Below are positions 36,955-45,787 of a stretch of DNA of 64,000 bases, one piece after another. The notes under the pieces are model-generated. The model worked only from the letters and a program-made list of their open reading frames with translations. It made no database searches and had not been told where the DNA came from. The DNA is taken from NCBI RefSeq assembly GCF_900142325.1, contig NZ_FRAM01000002.1, positions 868,001-932,000 of the forward strand, read 5' to 3'. Each line of letters starts with the position of its first letter. The first letter of the stretch is position 1. A program made the position numbers and the translations under genes. This DNA is from Epilithonimonas mollis (lineage in GTDB: Bacteria; Bacteroidota; Bacteroidia; Flavobacteriales; Weeksellaceae).

Positions 36955-37770
36955 ATGAAAAAAATATATACATTAATTTTTACTTTGATTTTAGTTCTGG
37001 CAAAAGCCCAAGTTGGGATCAATACACCAAGTCCTTTGGCGAATCTGGAAGTGCACAGATCTAGTCTTCCAAATATCCCGGACGGCATTATTCCGCCGAG
37101 AATCTCTGCAGATTCTCTCCAGCTGAAAGATCATCTTTACGGCCCGGCTCAGGATGGTGCATTGATTTATATTACTAAGCCTGTTACCAGGACTTCCAGT
37201 AAAACGCAACACGTCCTAAGTTCCGGTTACTATGTCTATGATTCCGGATATTCTAACAAGGATAACAGTAAAGGAACGTGGAAAAAAATGTTCAGTGACC
37301 CGAATGCATTTGCTGCAAGAAGTATTTCTGGTGTCAGTTTTTCTAAATCGACATTAGCTTCTTCTGATTTTCAGGCGATCCGGTTCGATTCTGGATTTGA
37401 AAGTGAAATAGGTTCAGAATATATAGTTGATAATCAATATGTTGTTCCGGAAACAGGATTGTATGTTGTCAATTATTATGTCAATGTTGATAATCCGAAT
37501 CAGAAAAAGATCTTCAAGAGACCAGGTTTAGCTATTGTAAAAACTACTGCAAATGCTTCATCTCGTGCTGTTATAGCCTCGAGATTGTTTAATGGTGATG
37601 ATTCTGCTAAGGAAAAGATAATTACTTCATTGTCTCCGCAGGCTGTAATCAATCACATCTATAGCTTGAAAAAGGGTGAAAAACTCAGTTTTGGTCTTAT
37701 TGCTGATAATGAAGTACTTTCAGCTTTAGGACATGTTTCTTCAGAAATTTCAATTTATAAAATAAGATAA
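36955..37770 (+). CDS. Secreted protein with C1q/TNF-like beta-rich C-terminus
   Basis: A 271-residue secreted protein (signal about 1-18, ending AKA-QVGINTPSP). The QVGIN...P start of the mature protein followed by LATLEV-like residues is a recurring theme of Chryseobacterium exported proteins. Residues about 130-271 form beta-strands with VSFSKSTLASSDFQAIRFD and YVVPETGLYVVNYYV, similar in style to C1q/TNF jelly-roll modules. No T9SS C-terminal domain. Function unknown; the small lipoprotein gene precedes it by 141 bases. Confidence 0.6.
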   Translation: MKKIYTLIFTLILVLAKAQVGINTPSPLANLEVHRSSLPNIPDGIIPPRISADSLQLKDHLYGPAQDGALIYITKPVTRTSSKTQHVLSSGYYVYDSGYSNKDNSKGTWKKMFSDPNAFAARSISGVSFSKSTLASSDFQAIRFDSGFESEIGSEYIVDNQYVVPETGLYVVNYYVNVDNPNQKKIFKRPGLAIVKTTANASSRAVIASRLFNGDDSAKEKIITSLSPQAVINHIYSLKKGEKLSFGLIADNEVLSALGHVSSEISIYKIR

Positions 37771-37777
37771 AAATATC

Positions 37778-37924
37778 ATGTCCAGATTAAATAATGTTGT
37801 AGTAGGAAAATTTGTAGGGATTTCTTTATTTGTTTTGAAAGTATGCTTTGGTGACAGAATCTTCCGTAAAAAACCAGATTACAAAAAAAGTTTATCTACT
37901 TTTGCAGGAAATCAAACTGTATGA
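37778..37924 (+). CDS. Possible small protein overlapping the cvfB start
   Basis: A 48-codon frame starts at ATG 37778, 7 bases after the stop of the secreted-protein gene, and its TGA (37922-37924) overlaps the cvfB ATG (37921) as ATGA. The product has a hydrophobic segment (VVVGKFVGISLFVLKVCFG, 7-25) and a basic tail. The overlap is the usual arrangement for coupled translation. No homologue is recognised; it may be a leader peptide or a chance frame. Confidence 0.35.
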   Translation: MSRLNNVVVGKFVGISLFVLKVCFGDRIFRKKPDYKKSLSTFAGNQTV

Positions 37925-38745
37925 AGCCCGGGCAAACTCAGACACTCAAAATATCGGAACAGATTTCTTCCGGATTTATCCTGAAGGATGATGAAGGCGA
38001 GAAAGCTTTTATTCAAAAAATTTTTGCTGATGACTCCTGGGAGGTTGGGAAAGATGTGGATGTGTTTGTCTATCAGGAAGAAGGAACTCTGAAAGCTACC
38101 ACAGAAAAAGCAAATGCCGAGATCGGGGAGTTTGCGGTTATGACCTGTGTCCAGAGTCTTCCAAGCGGTGCTTTTATGGATTGGGGGATTATCAAAGATC
38201 TTTTTATTCCCTATAAACAGCAAAAATCTAAGGTTGAAGAAGGAAAACGCTATCTCGTGTATGTTTACACGGATGCCGCAACCGGATTGGTTACAGGTAC
38301 CACAAAGTTCAAGCGGAATCCGCAGTATGAAGATCTTCCCTTTAAAAACGGAGACAAAGTAAGCCTGATAATGATGAATGAGTCCGAATTGGGCTGGAAT
38401 GTCGTCATTGATAAAAAATACATCGGATTGATCTATGCTTCTGATGTTTTCAAAAAACTCTATCCGCTTTCTGAAGAATCCGGCTACATCAAAACCATTC
38501 GGGAAGATGGGAAAATTGATGTCACACTTCAGCCGCAAGGTTTTGAAAATGTGGATGAATTCAAACAAAAAATCATTGACAAGCTGAATGATTCTTTTGG
38601 TTTGCTGTACCTTTCTGATAAATCTACGCCTGAAGAAATAAAAGATGAACTTCAGATGAGCAAGAAAAATTTCAAAAAAGCGATAGGAAGTCTTTATAAA
38701 GACAAAATAATAGAGATTCTGGATGACAGGATCAGATTATTATGA
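37921..38745 (+). CDS. CvfB-like S1 RNA-binding protein
   Basis: A 274-residue protein resembling CvfB/YitL, with three S1-type OB folds and a C-terminal winged-helix domain. The N-terminal KISEQISSGFILKDDEGEKAFIQ is an S1-like barrel, and the winged helix occupies residues about 205-274 with STPEEIKDELQMSKKNFKKAIGSLYK. In Staphylococcus CvfB binds RNA and modulates virulence genes; in this phylum its role is unknown. Its start overlaps the stop of the small frame at 37778. Confidence 0.85.
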   Translation: MKPGQTQTLKISEQISSGFILKDDEGEKAFIQKIFADDSWEVGKDVDVFVYQEEGTLKATTEKANAEIGEFAVMTCVQSLPSGAFMDWGIIKDLFIPYKQQKSKVEEGKRYLVYVYTDAATGLVTGTTKFKRNPQYEDLPFKNGDKVSLIMMNESELGWNVVIDKKYIGLIYASDVFKKLYPLSEESGYIKTIREDGKIDVTLQPQGFENVDEFKQKIIDKLNDSFGLLYLSDKSTPEEIKDELQMSKKNFKKAIGSLYKDKIIEILDDRIRLL

Positions 38746-38836
38746 TCTGGATGTAAAATATCAGTTTTTCTTAAGATTATCTCCATTAATTTTCTATTGG
38801 AATCGTTTTTGAATCAGAAAACTAAATCTGAAGGTA

Positions 38837-39736
38837 ATGAAAAAGATTCTGATAAGCGGGGCAACGGGACTGGTTGGCAAAAAACTATCCCGAAAATTAC
38901 ATGAAAGAGGCTATCGTGTGGAACTCCTTGTTCGTTCCAAAAAGACTAACTCCGACTTCAAATCCTATGTCTGGGATTATAAAAAGAAGTTTTTGGAAGA
39001 AGGCGCTCTCGATAATACCTATATTTTTATTCATCTTGCAGGTGCATCGATCAGCAAACGATGGACAGAATCTTATAAAAAAGAGATCTATGACAGCAGG
39101 ATCAAATCCGCTCAGTTCATTTATGAGGAAATGTTGAGAAAAGGTATACACCCGGAAGCTGTTATTTCAGCGTCAGCAACAGGATTTTACGGACAGCTGA
39201 CATCAGAACATGTTTTTAAAGAAGATGATTCTCCTGCCGAAGATTTTTTGGCAAATGTCTGTACGGACTGGGAACTAAAAGCGATTCAGTTTCAGAATCT
39301 TGGCAGTCGGGTTGTACGTTTGAGAACTTCTACTGTTCTTTCTGAAAGAGGTGGTGCAATGGCTGTTTTCAGAAAACCTGTTGATTTTAATCTTGGCGCT
39401 GTTTTAGGTAGCGGAAGACAGTATTTTCCATGGATACATATCGATGACCTGGTGAATATCTATTTCAAAGCTGTGGAAGATGTTTCTATGAATGGTGCTT
39501 ACAATGCAGTCGCCCCTGATTTTATTACAAACGAGACGCTGACTAAAAGCTTAGCCTCTCATCTGAATAAAAAAATATTGCTTCCTAATATCCCAAAATT
39601 TTTAATCAAAGTCCTGTTAGGAGAGATGTCCGTTTTAGCTTTAGAAGGCAGTCGTATATCATCCAGGCGGATTGAAAATGCGGGATTCCGGTTTCGATAT
39701 AATAATTTAGACGTTGCATTGTCAGATATCCTGTAA
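38837..39736 (+). CDS. TIGR01777 family NAD(P)-dependent epimerase-like protein
   Basis: A 299-residue short-chain dehydrogenase of the TIGR01777/YfcH group. The nucleotide-binding motif is GATGLVGKKL (6-15). LAGASISKRWTESYKKEIYDSRI (63-85) and SASATGFYGQ carry the family pattern, in which the catalytic Tyr-x3-Lys is modified. The C-terminus holds the DUF1731-like SRRIENAGFRFRY. A sulA-type cell-division inhibitor name is sometimes used but is not supported here. No clear reaction is known. Confidence 0.88.
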   Translation: MKKILISGATGLVGKKLSRKLHERGYRVELLVRSKKTNSDFKSYVWDYKKKFLEEGALDNTYIFIHLAGASISKRWTESYKKEIYDSRIKSAQFIYEEMLRKGIHPEAVISASATGFYGQLTSEHVFKEDDSPAEDFLANVCTDWELKAIQFQNLGSRVVRLRTSTVLSERGGAMAVFRKPVDFNLGAVLGSGRQYFPWIHIDDLVNIYFKAVEDVSMNGAYNAVAPDFITNETLTKSLASHLNKKILLPNIPKFLIKVLLGEMSVLALEGSRISSRRIENAGFRFRYNNLDVALSDIL

Positions 39737-39768
39737 AAAAAAGCCATCCGAAAAAAACGGACAGCTTT
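39735..39768 (-). terminator. Terminator of the DUF6252-like lipoprotein gene
   Basis: Two stacked stems, AAAGC/GCTTT and TCCG/CGGA with a 2x2 internal loop, enclose seven A residues. On the minus strand the hairpin is followed by a T-run of at least eight. It lies beyond the (TTAG)11 tract. Confidence 0.6.
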
Positions 39769-39784
39769 GAAATTGAATAAAGTC

Positions 39785-40360
<576 letters not shown>

Positions 40361-40466
40361 AACATTATTTTATAGGTTATCGTTTACAAAACTCTATAAA
40401 ATATGCCATGACATCAATAGGGCATTTGACGTATTTTGTTAAATTATAAAAGAAAATTTCAGGCAA

Positions 40467-42011
40467 TCATTTGGTTTTTCCTAGTACTGAATTCCGAAAG
40501 CTGATATCATCCAGAACCCAATTAAGCATTTTGTCTTCGGATGGATTGAGACTTCCGAAATCTGGATCGACTGCTACATCAGGGATTACACCACGACCCA
40601 TATTTTCAAATTCTATATTAGGACGGATCAGAAACAATCCGATTGGCAAAGTAAGTCTGGAATTTGGCAAAGTAACGGTATTATTCACTCCGGAAACTGT
40701 TCCGTCGTTTGCACCACCGGTTTCTTCGCCTACAATTACGGCTCTTTTTTCATGCTTCAGTTTAGCAGATATAATGGATGATGCTGAAAAACTGGCTCCA
40801 TTTACCAGAACATAAATCCTGCCGCGGAAAGCATTTGACTTTGGTTTTGTCGGCCGGGATGTAAATTCCCGGAAATAATATTTGTCTTGTTTTTTTGAGG
40901 AAAGAAAATAATTTCCTGCCAAAAAAAACGGATATCCAGCTGCTGTGAAGATAGATGAAAAAACGCTTTGTCCGCGGAAATAGTTTTGATGAAGCCCTGA
41001 GGTTTTGGAAGTCATTTCCGGTGTTTTGATCAATGTGAATTTCTGATCAGTAAGATAAGAATACAAAGTATTGATTTCCGATAAAGAACCGCCCAGATTG
41101 TCCCTGATGTCCAGAATGAGATAGCCTGACCGGGCATATGCGATTTTTTCAAAGGATTCTTTATAGAATTTTTTAGCTAGTGTGGCAGAAAACGTTTTGA
41201 CCTTGATGTACGCGATACTGCTGTCGCGCTTCAGAAACTTCAGGCTTCTGTTATAAGTATTGGAAGAGGCATCATAATCCTGAATCTTCTGTGCTGGCGT
41301 GATCTTGGGCTGATCTTTTTCCGAAGAGATTTCTTTGTCGGATTTCTTTTTTCTTCTGATAAGGACGTCTGTTATTGCATTGTCAAATTTCGTCTTTAAA
41401 ACAGCGCTATCCAAAAATCCATGTTCCAGAGTATAAAAATTAAAAAATGCCAGATTCATAAAATACTTTTGGAACGTCTGGTTTTTCCCGTCCGAACTGT
41501 AGAGCTTTTTATATTTATCGATAAGGTAGGCGGTGTTTTCATTATTGATCTTCAGTATCTCTGTTCCGGGTTTTATATTACCCAGGCTTTGCTTATTTTC
41601 TTTTACAAACATTCTGTCGCCGAGGATCTTATACTCCATAAGCGCAAAAAGAGGCTTTTTTGTTTTAAAGATTTTCTGTTCTGCTTTGGTATATTGCTTT
41701 GGAAGCGAGCGCAATCTGAGATGACCTTCGCTGATAGAGGCAATAACTGGTGACAGCTTGAAATAGAACTGATTGGGAGTCAAAGGTTCTGTGATTGTGG
41801 CTTTAAGACTGTCAAATTTATAATCCAGATTTTCTTTAGAAATATACCAATATAGATTCGGATGAAATCTTTTCAGCTTAGAATAGGTAAAATCCACATC
41901 TTTTCTGAGCTCCGGAGCCGCAATTTTCTTTTCCAGAAACAGATTATTCTTCCTGACGGAGCTGCAGGAAAATAAGATCACCGAAATAATTAAAATAAAT
42001 ATCTTATTCAT
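40467..42011 (-). CDS. S41 family peptidase (tricorn/IRBP-like), lipoprotein
   Basis: A 514-residue protein with a lipobox (VILFSC, Cys16). The catalytic serine is probably Ser409 in NGASFSASS (404-412). GEETGG (428-433) carries a glutamate where CtpA has its lysine, as in tricorn-type S41 enzymes, so a Ser/Glu/His mechanism is more likely than a Ser-Lys dyad. A PDZ-like stretch lies at about 100-160, with KPGTEILKINNENTAYLI. It probably degrades peptides in the periplasm or at the outer membrane. The neighbouring threonine aldolase gene is 43 bases upstream and may be cotranscribed. Confidence 0.85.
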   Translation of the reverse strand: MNKIFILIISVILFSCSSVRKNNLFLEKKIAAPELRKDVDFTYSKLKRFHPNLYWYISKENLDYKFDSLKATITEPLTPNQFYFKLSPVIASISEGHLRLRSLPKQYTKAEQKIFKTKKPLFALMEYKILGDRMFVKENKQSLGNIKPGTEILKINNENTAYLIDKYKKLYSSDGKNQTFQKYFMNLAFFNFYTLEHGFLDSAVLKTKFDNAITDVLIRRKKKSDKEISSEKDQPKITPAQKIQDYDASSNTYNRSLKFLKRDSSIAYIKVKTFSATLAKKFYKESFEKIAYARSGYLILDIRDNLGGSLSEINTLYSYLTDQKFTLIKTPEMTSKTSGLHQNYFRGQSVFSSIFTAAGYPFFLAGNYFLSSKKQDKYYFREFTSRPTKPKSNAFRGRIYVLVNGASFSASSIISAKLKHEKRAVIVGEETGGANDGTVSGVNNTVTLPNSRLTLPIGLFLIRPNIEFENMGRGVIPDVAVDPDFGSLNPSEDKMLNWVLDDISFRNSVLGKTK

Positions 42012-42054
42012 TCAGGAATAAAAATAGAATTTTTTGACAGAATATCATATAACC

Positions 42055-43086
42055 TTATAGATTTTCAACCTTTCTGATAAATGCCTCAACAATATCATCC
42101 GGCGTTGCCCAGGATGTAATCAAACGTATTGCAGAACTTTTTTCATCAATTTTTTTCCATACATAAAAATCAAAATTGACCGAGAGATCTTCGATCTGGG
42201 CATTACTTAAGATCGGAAAAATCTGATTGGTAAATGTTTCTGATAAAAATTTAAAGCCTTTTCTCTGAAATGCAGATTTAATTTTCATCGCCTGAATATT
42301 GGAATGCTTGGCCAAATCAAAATACAGATCATCTTTCATCAGCTCCAGAAACTGAATGCCCAGCAATCTGCCTTTTGCCAGCATCGCACCTTTTTGCTTG
42401 ACATGAAATCCGAATTCTGCTTTAAGCTGATCATTTGTGATGATAATCGCTTCGCCCAGCAAAGCTCCGTTTTTGGTTCCTCCGAGATAGAAAATATCAA
42501 CCAGGTTCGCAATGTCGTCCAGGCTGAGATCATTGATTTCTGAGGTTAAAGCCTGTCCTAACCTTGCGCCGTCCAGAAATAGGTAAAGATCATTAGCTCT
42601 GCAGAAAGCAGACAACTCTTCCAGTTCTTTTTTGATATAAATTGTTCCGACTTCCGTAGAATTTGAAATATAAACCAGTTTTTGTTTCAGCTGATGAGGT
42701 CTGTTGGTATGTGCATCCAGAACCGATTGGATGTGTTCCGGTTTTAATTTGCCGTCAGATGTTTGGATACCGTGGATCTTATGTCCTGTTGCCTCTATTG
42801 CACCGGTTTCATTGGTGAAAATATGACCTGTTTCAACAGCAATAACACTCTCATGCGGACGAAGAATTGCAGAAATAACCAATAAATTTGCCTGGGTTCC
42901 TCCACTTACAAAATGAATATCTGCATTGTGATGATTCATTTTTTGTTGGATTAAAATACGGGCTTCATCAGAGTATTCATCATAGCCATATCCGTTTTGC
43001 TGAATGAGATTTGTCCTGATTAATACTTCTAAAATATAAGGATGACAACCTTCTGAATAATCGTTTTTGAATGAATATTGCTTCAT
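42055..43086 (-). CDS. Low-specificity L-threonine aldolase-like beta-eliminating lyase
   Basis: PLP-dependent fold-type I enzyme of 343 residues that would cleave threonine or allo-threonine to glycine and acetaldehyde. Lys205 in YLGGTKNGALL is the PLP lysine; DGARLGQAL (172-180) holds the conserved Asp-x-x-Arg near the cofactor. FVSGGTQANLLV (59-70) binds the phosphate. Other beta-eliminating lyases share these motifs, so the reaction is by family. It opens 108 bases from the divergent DtxR gene. Confidence 0.88.
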   Translation of the reverse strand: MKQYSFKNDYSEGCHPYILEVLIRTNLIQQNGYGYDEYSDEARILIQQKMNHHNADIHFVSGGTQANLLVISAILRPHESVIAVETGHIFTNETGAIEATGHKIHGIQTSDGKLKPEHIQSVLDAHTNRPHQLKQKLVYISNSTEVGTIYIKKELEELSAFCRANDLYLFLDGARLGQALTSEINDLSLDDIANLVDIFYLGGTKNGALLGEAIIITNDQLKAEFGFHVKQKGAMLAKGRLLGIQFLELMKDDLYFDLAKHSNIQAMKIKSAFQRKGFKFLSETFTNQIFPILSNAQIEDLSVNFDFYVWKKIDEKSSAIRLITSWATPDDIVEAFIRKVENL

Positions 43087-43182
43087 TGTTCTTCTTCTTG
43101 GAATTCAAAGATATTGAATTATCGCATAGCATCTTTAAAAACCATATTGTTAGGGTATATTTCATTTTTGTCTAACTTTTAT

Positions 43183-43190
43183 TATATTTG
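43183..43190 (+). promoter_or_regulatory. -7 box upstream of the DtxR-family gene
   Basis: TATATTTG fits TAnnTTTG and ends 4 bases before the ATG, implying a leaderless or near-leaderless mRNA. ATTTCA (43159-43164) and TGAAAT (43189-43194) form an inverted repeat around the box, which could be an autoregulatory operator. Confidence 0.4.
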
Positions 43191-43194
43191 AAAT

Positions 43195-43842
43195 ATGAAT
43201 TCTCTTACCGAAGAAAATTATCTGAAAGCACTTTATCATCTCGTAAATGAGAATGATGAAGTTTCTGTAAATGATCTGAGCCGGCAGCTGAATATTAAGA
43301 TGCCTTCTGTAAACAGCATGATCAAAAAATTTGCAGAAAAAAAATGGGTAAAATATGAATCTTATAAACCCATCAAACTGACCGAATCCGGCAAAAAAGA
43401 AGCTTCATTAATTGTAAGAAAACATAGATTAACGGAAATGTTTTTGGTAGAAAAAATGGGTTTTGGATGGGAAAATGTTCACGAAATCGCCGAACAGCTG
43501 GAACACATCCATTCCGACGTTTTCTTTGATAAAATGGACGAAATTCTGAATTTTCCAAAAGTAGATCCTCACGGCGAACCGATCCCGGATAAAGACGGAA
43601 ACATCATCCAGCCGGATCTGAAAAAACTCAGTAAATGTAAAGAGAATGATAGGGTAGAACTGGCTTCTGTAACCACTTCTTCTGAAGAATTTCTGAATTT
43701 TCTCAATAAAAGAAACCTAAGCCTTGGTACAGAAATCAAGGTGTTACAGAAAGAGGATTTTGATCAGTCTATGAAAGTTTTCTACAATAACCAGGAGGAA
43801 AATTTCAGTAAAACGGTTTGTGACAGACTTCTTGTAAAATAA
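43195..43842 (+). CDS. DtxR/MntR-family metal-dependent repressor
   Basis: A 215-residue metalloregulator. The winged helix is at about 8-65 (ENYLKALYHL...SVNDLSRQLNIKMPSVNSMIKKF), followed by the dimerisation and metal-binding domain with RKHRLTEMFLVEKMGFGWENVHEIAEQLEH (77-106), which supplies His, Glu and Cys/Met-type ligands. The C-terminus is a FeoA-like SH3 domain, present here. The metal (Fe or Mn) cannot be told, and no transporter gene lies nearby. It has its own promoter and a bidirectional terminator shared with dnaJ. Confidence 0.92.
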   Translation: MNSLTEENYLKALYHLVNENDEVSVNDLSRQLNIKMPSVNSMIKKFAEKKWVKYESYKPIKLTESGKKEASLIVRKHRLTEMFLVEKMGFGWENVHEIAEQLEHIHSDVFFDKMDEILNFPKVDPHGEPIPDKDGNIIQPDLKKLSKCKENDRVELASVTTSSEEFLNFLNKRNLSLGTEIKVLQKEDFDQSMKVFYNNQEENFSKTVCDRLLVK

Positions 43843-43874
43843 AAAAAGAGACTTAAAAATAAGTCTCTTTTTGT
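43841..43874. terminator. Bidirectional terminator between the DtxR gene and dnaJ
   Basis: A 13-bp perfect stem (43843-43855 with 43860-43872), loop AAAA, flanked by A on the left and T on the right. The symmetry serves both convergent units; dnaJ ends at 43881. Confidence 0.9.
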
Positions 43875-43880
43875 TATATT

Positions 43881-45005
43881 TTAATTGAACATATCTTTAA
43901 CCTTCTCGAAGAATGTCTTTTCTTTTCCAGTTGGTTCAGCGTTCATATCGCCGTTTTGTAATTGGCTCTGGAAGAATTCTCTTTGTTCCTTAGTTAGTTT
44001 CTGTGGAGTCCATACGTTGATGTGAACAAACATATCACCTTTTCCACCATAACCTTCAATATTTGGAAGACCTTTGCCAGCCAATCTCAGGATTTTACCG
44101 GATTGCGTTCCTTCATCAATCTTGATTTTAACCTTTCCGCCTACCACATTAATTTCCTTCGTAGTTCCTAAAGCTGCTTCTGCAAAAGATATGTAAAGTT
44201 CCTGATGTAGATTGTCGCCTTCACGCTTAATAGTTTTGTCCACTTCTTCCTCAACTACTACCAAAAGATCGCCAGGTGTTCCTCCCAAAGGCGCATCATT
44301 TCCTTTTCCTCTGACATTGAGTTGGATGCCATCTCTTGCACCCGCCGGAATATTGATGGTGATTTCTTCCTCTTCTTTTATAAGGCCTTGCGCATTAGCT
44401 CCTGCAGGTATTTTATCAGCTACTTTTCCGACACCATGGCAGGTTCCGCAAGTGGTCTGCGTCTGCATCTGTCCAAACATGGTGTTCATAACCTTTACCT
44501 GAACACCGCTTCCGTTACATGTAGGACAAGTTTTAGAAGTCACACCCGCAGCCAGCTTCATCTTTTTAACTTTAACGGTTTTCTGAGTTCCGTTGATCAT
44601 CTCTTCGAGATTCAGTTTGATACGGATTCTCAGATTAGAACCTCGCGCCTGCTGTTGTCTCTGACCGCCGCCAAATCCACCACCAAAGTGTCCGCCGAAA
44701 ATATCACCAAACTGGCTGAAGATATCCTCCATGTTCATGCCGCCACCGAATCCCCCGAATCCACTGCCTCCGGCTGCACCGCTCATTCCGGCATGTCCGT
44801 ACTGATCATATCTGGCTCGTTTGTTATCGTCGCTCAGAACTTCATAGGCTTCCGCAGCTTCCTTGAATTTTTCCTCCGCTTCCTTATCTCCGGGATTTTT
44901 ATCCGGATGATATTTGATCGCCATCTTTCTGTAGGCTTTCTTGATTTCCTCTGCACTTGCCGATTTGGATATTTCTAAAACTTCGTAATAATCGCGTTTA
45001 CTCAT
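43881..45005 (-). CDS. dnaJ: Chaperone DnaJ with reduced zinc finger
   Basis: J-domain cochaperone that stimulates DnaK ATPase. The J domain (1-70) has the HPD motif in [10 protein letters not shown] Gly/Phe-rich linker (about 75-120) follows. Only two CxxCxGxG motifs are present (CPTCNGSG and CGTCHGVG), instead of the four of E. coli DnaJ; the first and fourth are replaced by [10 protein letters not shown] and PAGANAQG. The two C-terminal beta domains are intact. Flavobacterial DnaJ proteins often look like this. It follows grpE by 67 bases; no dnaK is in the window. Confidence 0.95.
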   Translation of the reverse strand: MSKRDYYEVLEISKSASAEEIKKAYRKMAIKYHPDKNPGDKEAEEKFKEAAEAYEVLSDDNKRARYDQYGHAGMSGAAGGSGFGGFGGGMNMEDIFSQFGDIFGGHFGGGFGGGQRQQQARGSNLRIRIKLNLEEMINGTQKTVKVKKMKLAAGVTSKTCPTCNGSGVQVKVMNTMFGQMQTQTTCGTCHGVGKVADKIPAGANAQGLIKEEEEITINIPAGARDGIQLNVRGKGNDAPLGGTPGDLLVVVEEEVDKTIKREGDNLHQELYISFAEAALGTTKEINVVGGKVKIKIDEGTQSGKILRLAGKGLPNIEGYGGKGDMFVHINVWTPQKLTKEQREFFQSQLQNGDMNAEPTGKEKTFFEKVKDMFN

Positions 45006-45072
45006 AATTGATGATTGATATATGGTGATTGACCCGCAATCTATGATCTGATATCTTATTCTAAATTTTTAA

Positions 45073-45612
45073 TTAATTTCCGGTCACTACTTTAGCAAAT
45101 CTGATAACCTTATCGTGCAGCTGGTAACCTGTTTCAATGACATCTACAATTTTGCCTTTCAGTTCAGGAGTAGGAGCAGGAATCTGTGTAATAGCCTCGT
45201 GGAAATCTACATTGAAATCGTCTCCGGCATTGACCTCGATTGGTTTAAGACCTTTTTCTACCAATTTATTTCTGAATTTCTGATAAATCAACTCAATACC
45301 TTTCAGATCGGATTCATTTCCGTTTTTAGCAATTTCTTTCAGAGCTCTTTCAAAATCGTCCAAAATACCTAGCATAGAAGTCATCAGGTCTTTTGAAGCA
45401 TAGAGATAAAATTCATTCTTTTCTTTCAGAGTTCTTTTCTTATAATTTTCAAATTCTGCATACAAACGGATGTATCTGTCTTTTTCTTCTGCCAAAAGTT
45501 CTTCTGCAGTCAGCTGTTGTGACACATTTTCCTGATTTTCCTGTTCAGATGTTTGCGTATTTGGCGTGTCCTGATTTAAGTTTTCTTCGTGTATATCTTT
45601 GTTTTCTTCCAT
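45073..45612 (-). CDS. grpE: Nucleotide exchange factor GrpE
   Basis: Releases ADP from DnaK. I chose the ATG at 45612 (179 residues, MEENKDIHEEN). A longer reading frame begins with a non-ATG codon and adds 14 residues that look non-coding. The long acidic coiled N-terminus (1-60) leads to the signature RYAEFENYKKRTLKEKNEF and the C-terminal beta domain with HEAITQIP and VIETGYQLHDKVIRFAKVVV-like residues. Upstream is an inverted TTTCTGCC...GGCAGAAA that resembles the groES upstream motif. Confidence 0.95.
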   Translation of the reverse strand: MEENKDIHEENLNQDTPNTQTSEQENQENVSQQLTAEELLAEEKDRYIRLYAEFENYKKRTLKEKNEFYLYASKDLMTSMLGILDDFERALKEIAKNGNESDLKGIELIYQKFRNKLVEKGLKPIEVNAGDDFNVDFHEAITQIPAPTPELKGKIVDVIETGYQLHDKVIRFAKVVTGN

Positions 45613-45639
45613 ATTGATAAATTTATAGGGACTATTTCT

Positions 45640-45682
45640 CAATTTTTCTGCCAAGCATCGCTTTTTGACAATTAGGCAGAAA
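45640..45682 (-). promoter_or_regulatory. grpE upstream element with TTTCTGCC / GGCAGAAA inverted repeat
   Basis: TTTCTGCC at 45645-45652 and GGCAGAAA at 45675-45682 face each other across 22 bases. Read toward grpE, TTGGCA is followed after 6 bases by TTG. The groES upstream region carries the same TTTCTGCCAA and a TTGGCAC-TTG pair. This supports a shared heat-shock control site. Confidence 0.4.
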
Positions 45683-45787
45683 GATTCTGAAATCAGTGAT
45701 TAAAATTAGTAACTGAAATTCTGGAATCATTTAGAAATAATGCACCAAAAGTCGGTTTAAAACCTTATTTTTATCAAAATTTTCCCA

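Noticed and set aside
37912-38568. Minus-strand frame of 218 codons inside cvfB
   Set aside because: Complementary to a conserved gene, with no recognisable domain or signal.
44322-44978. Plus-strand frame of 218 codons inside dnaJ
   Set aside because: It is antisense to dnaJ and has no recognisable domain.
45601-45654. 14-residue extension of GrpE
   Set aside because: The start would be a TTG within the regulatory inverted repeat; ATG 45612 gives a normal GrpE.
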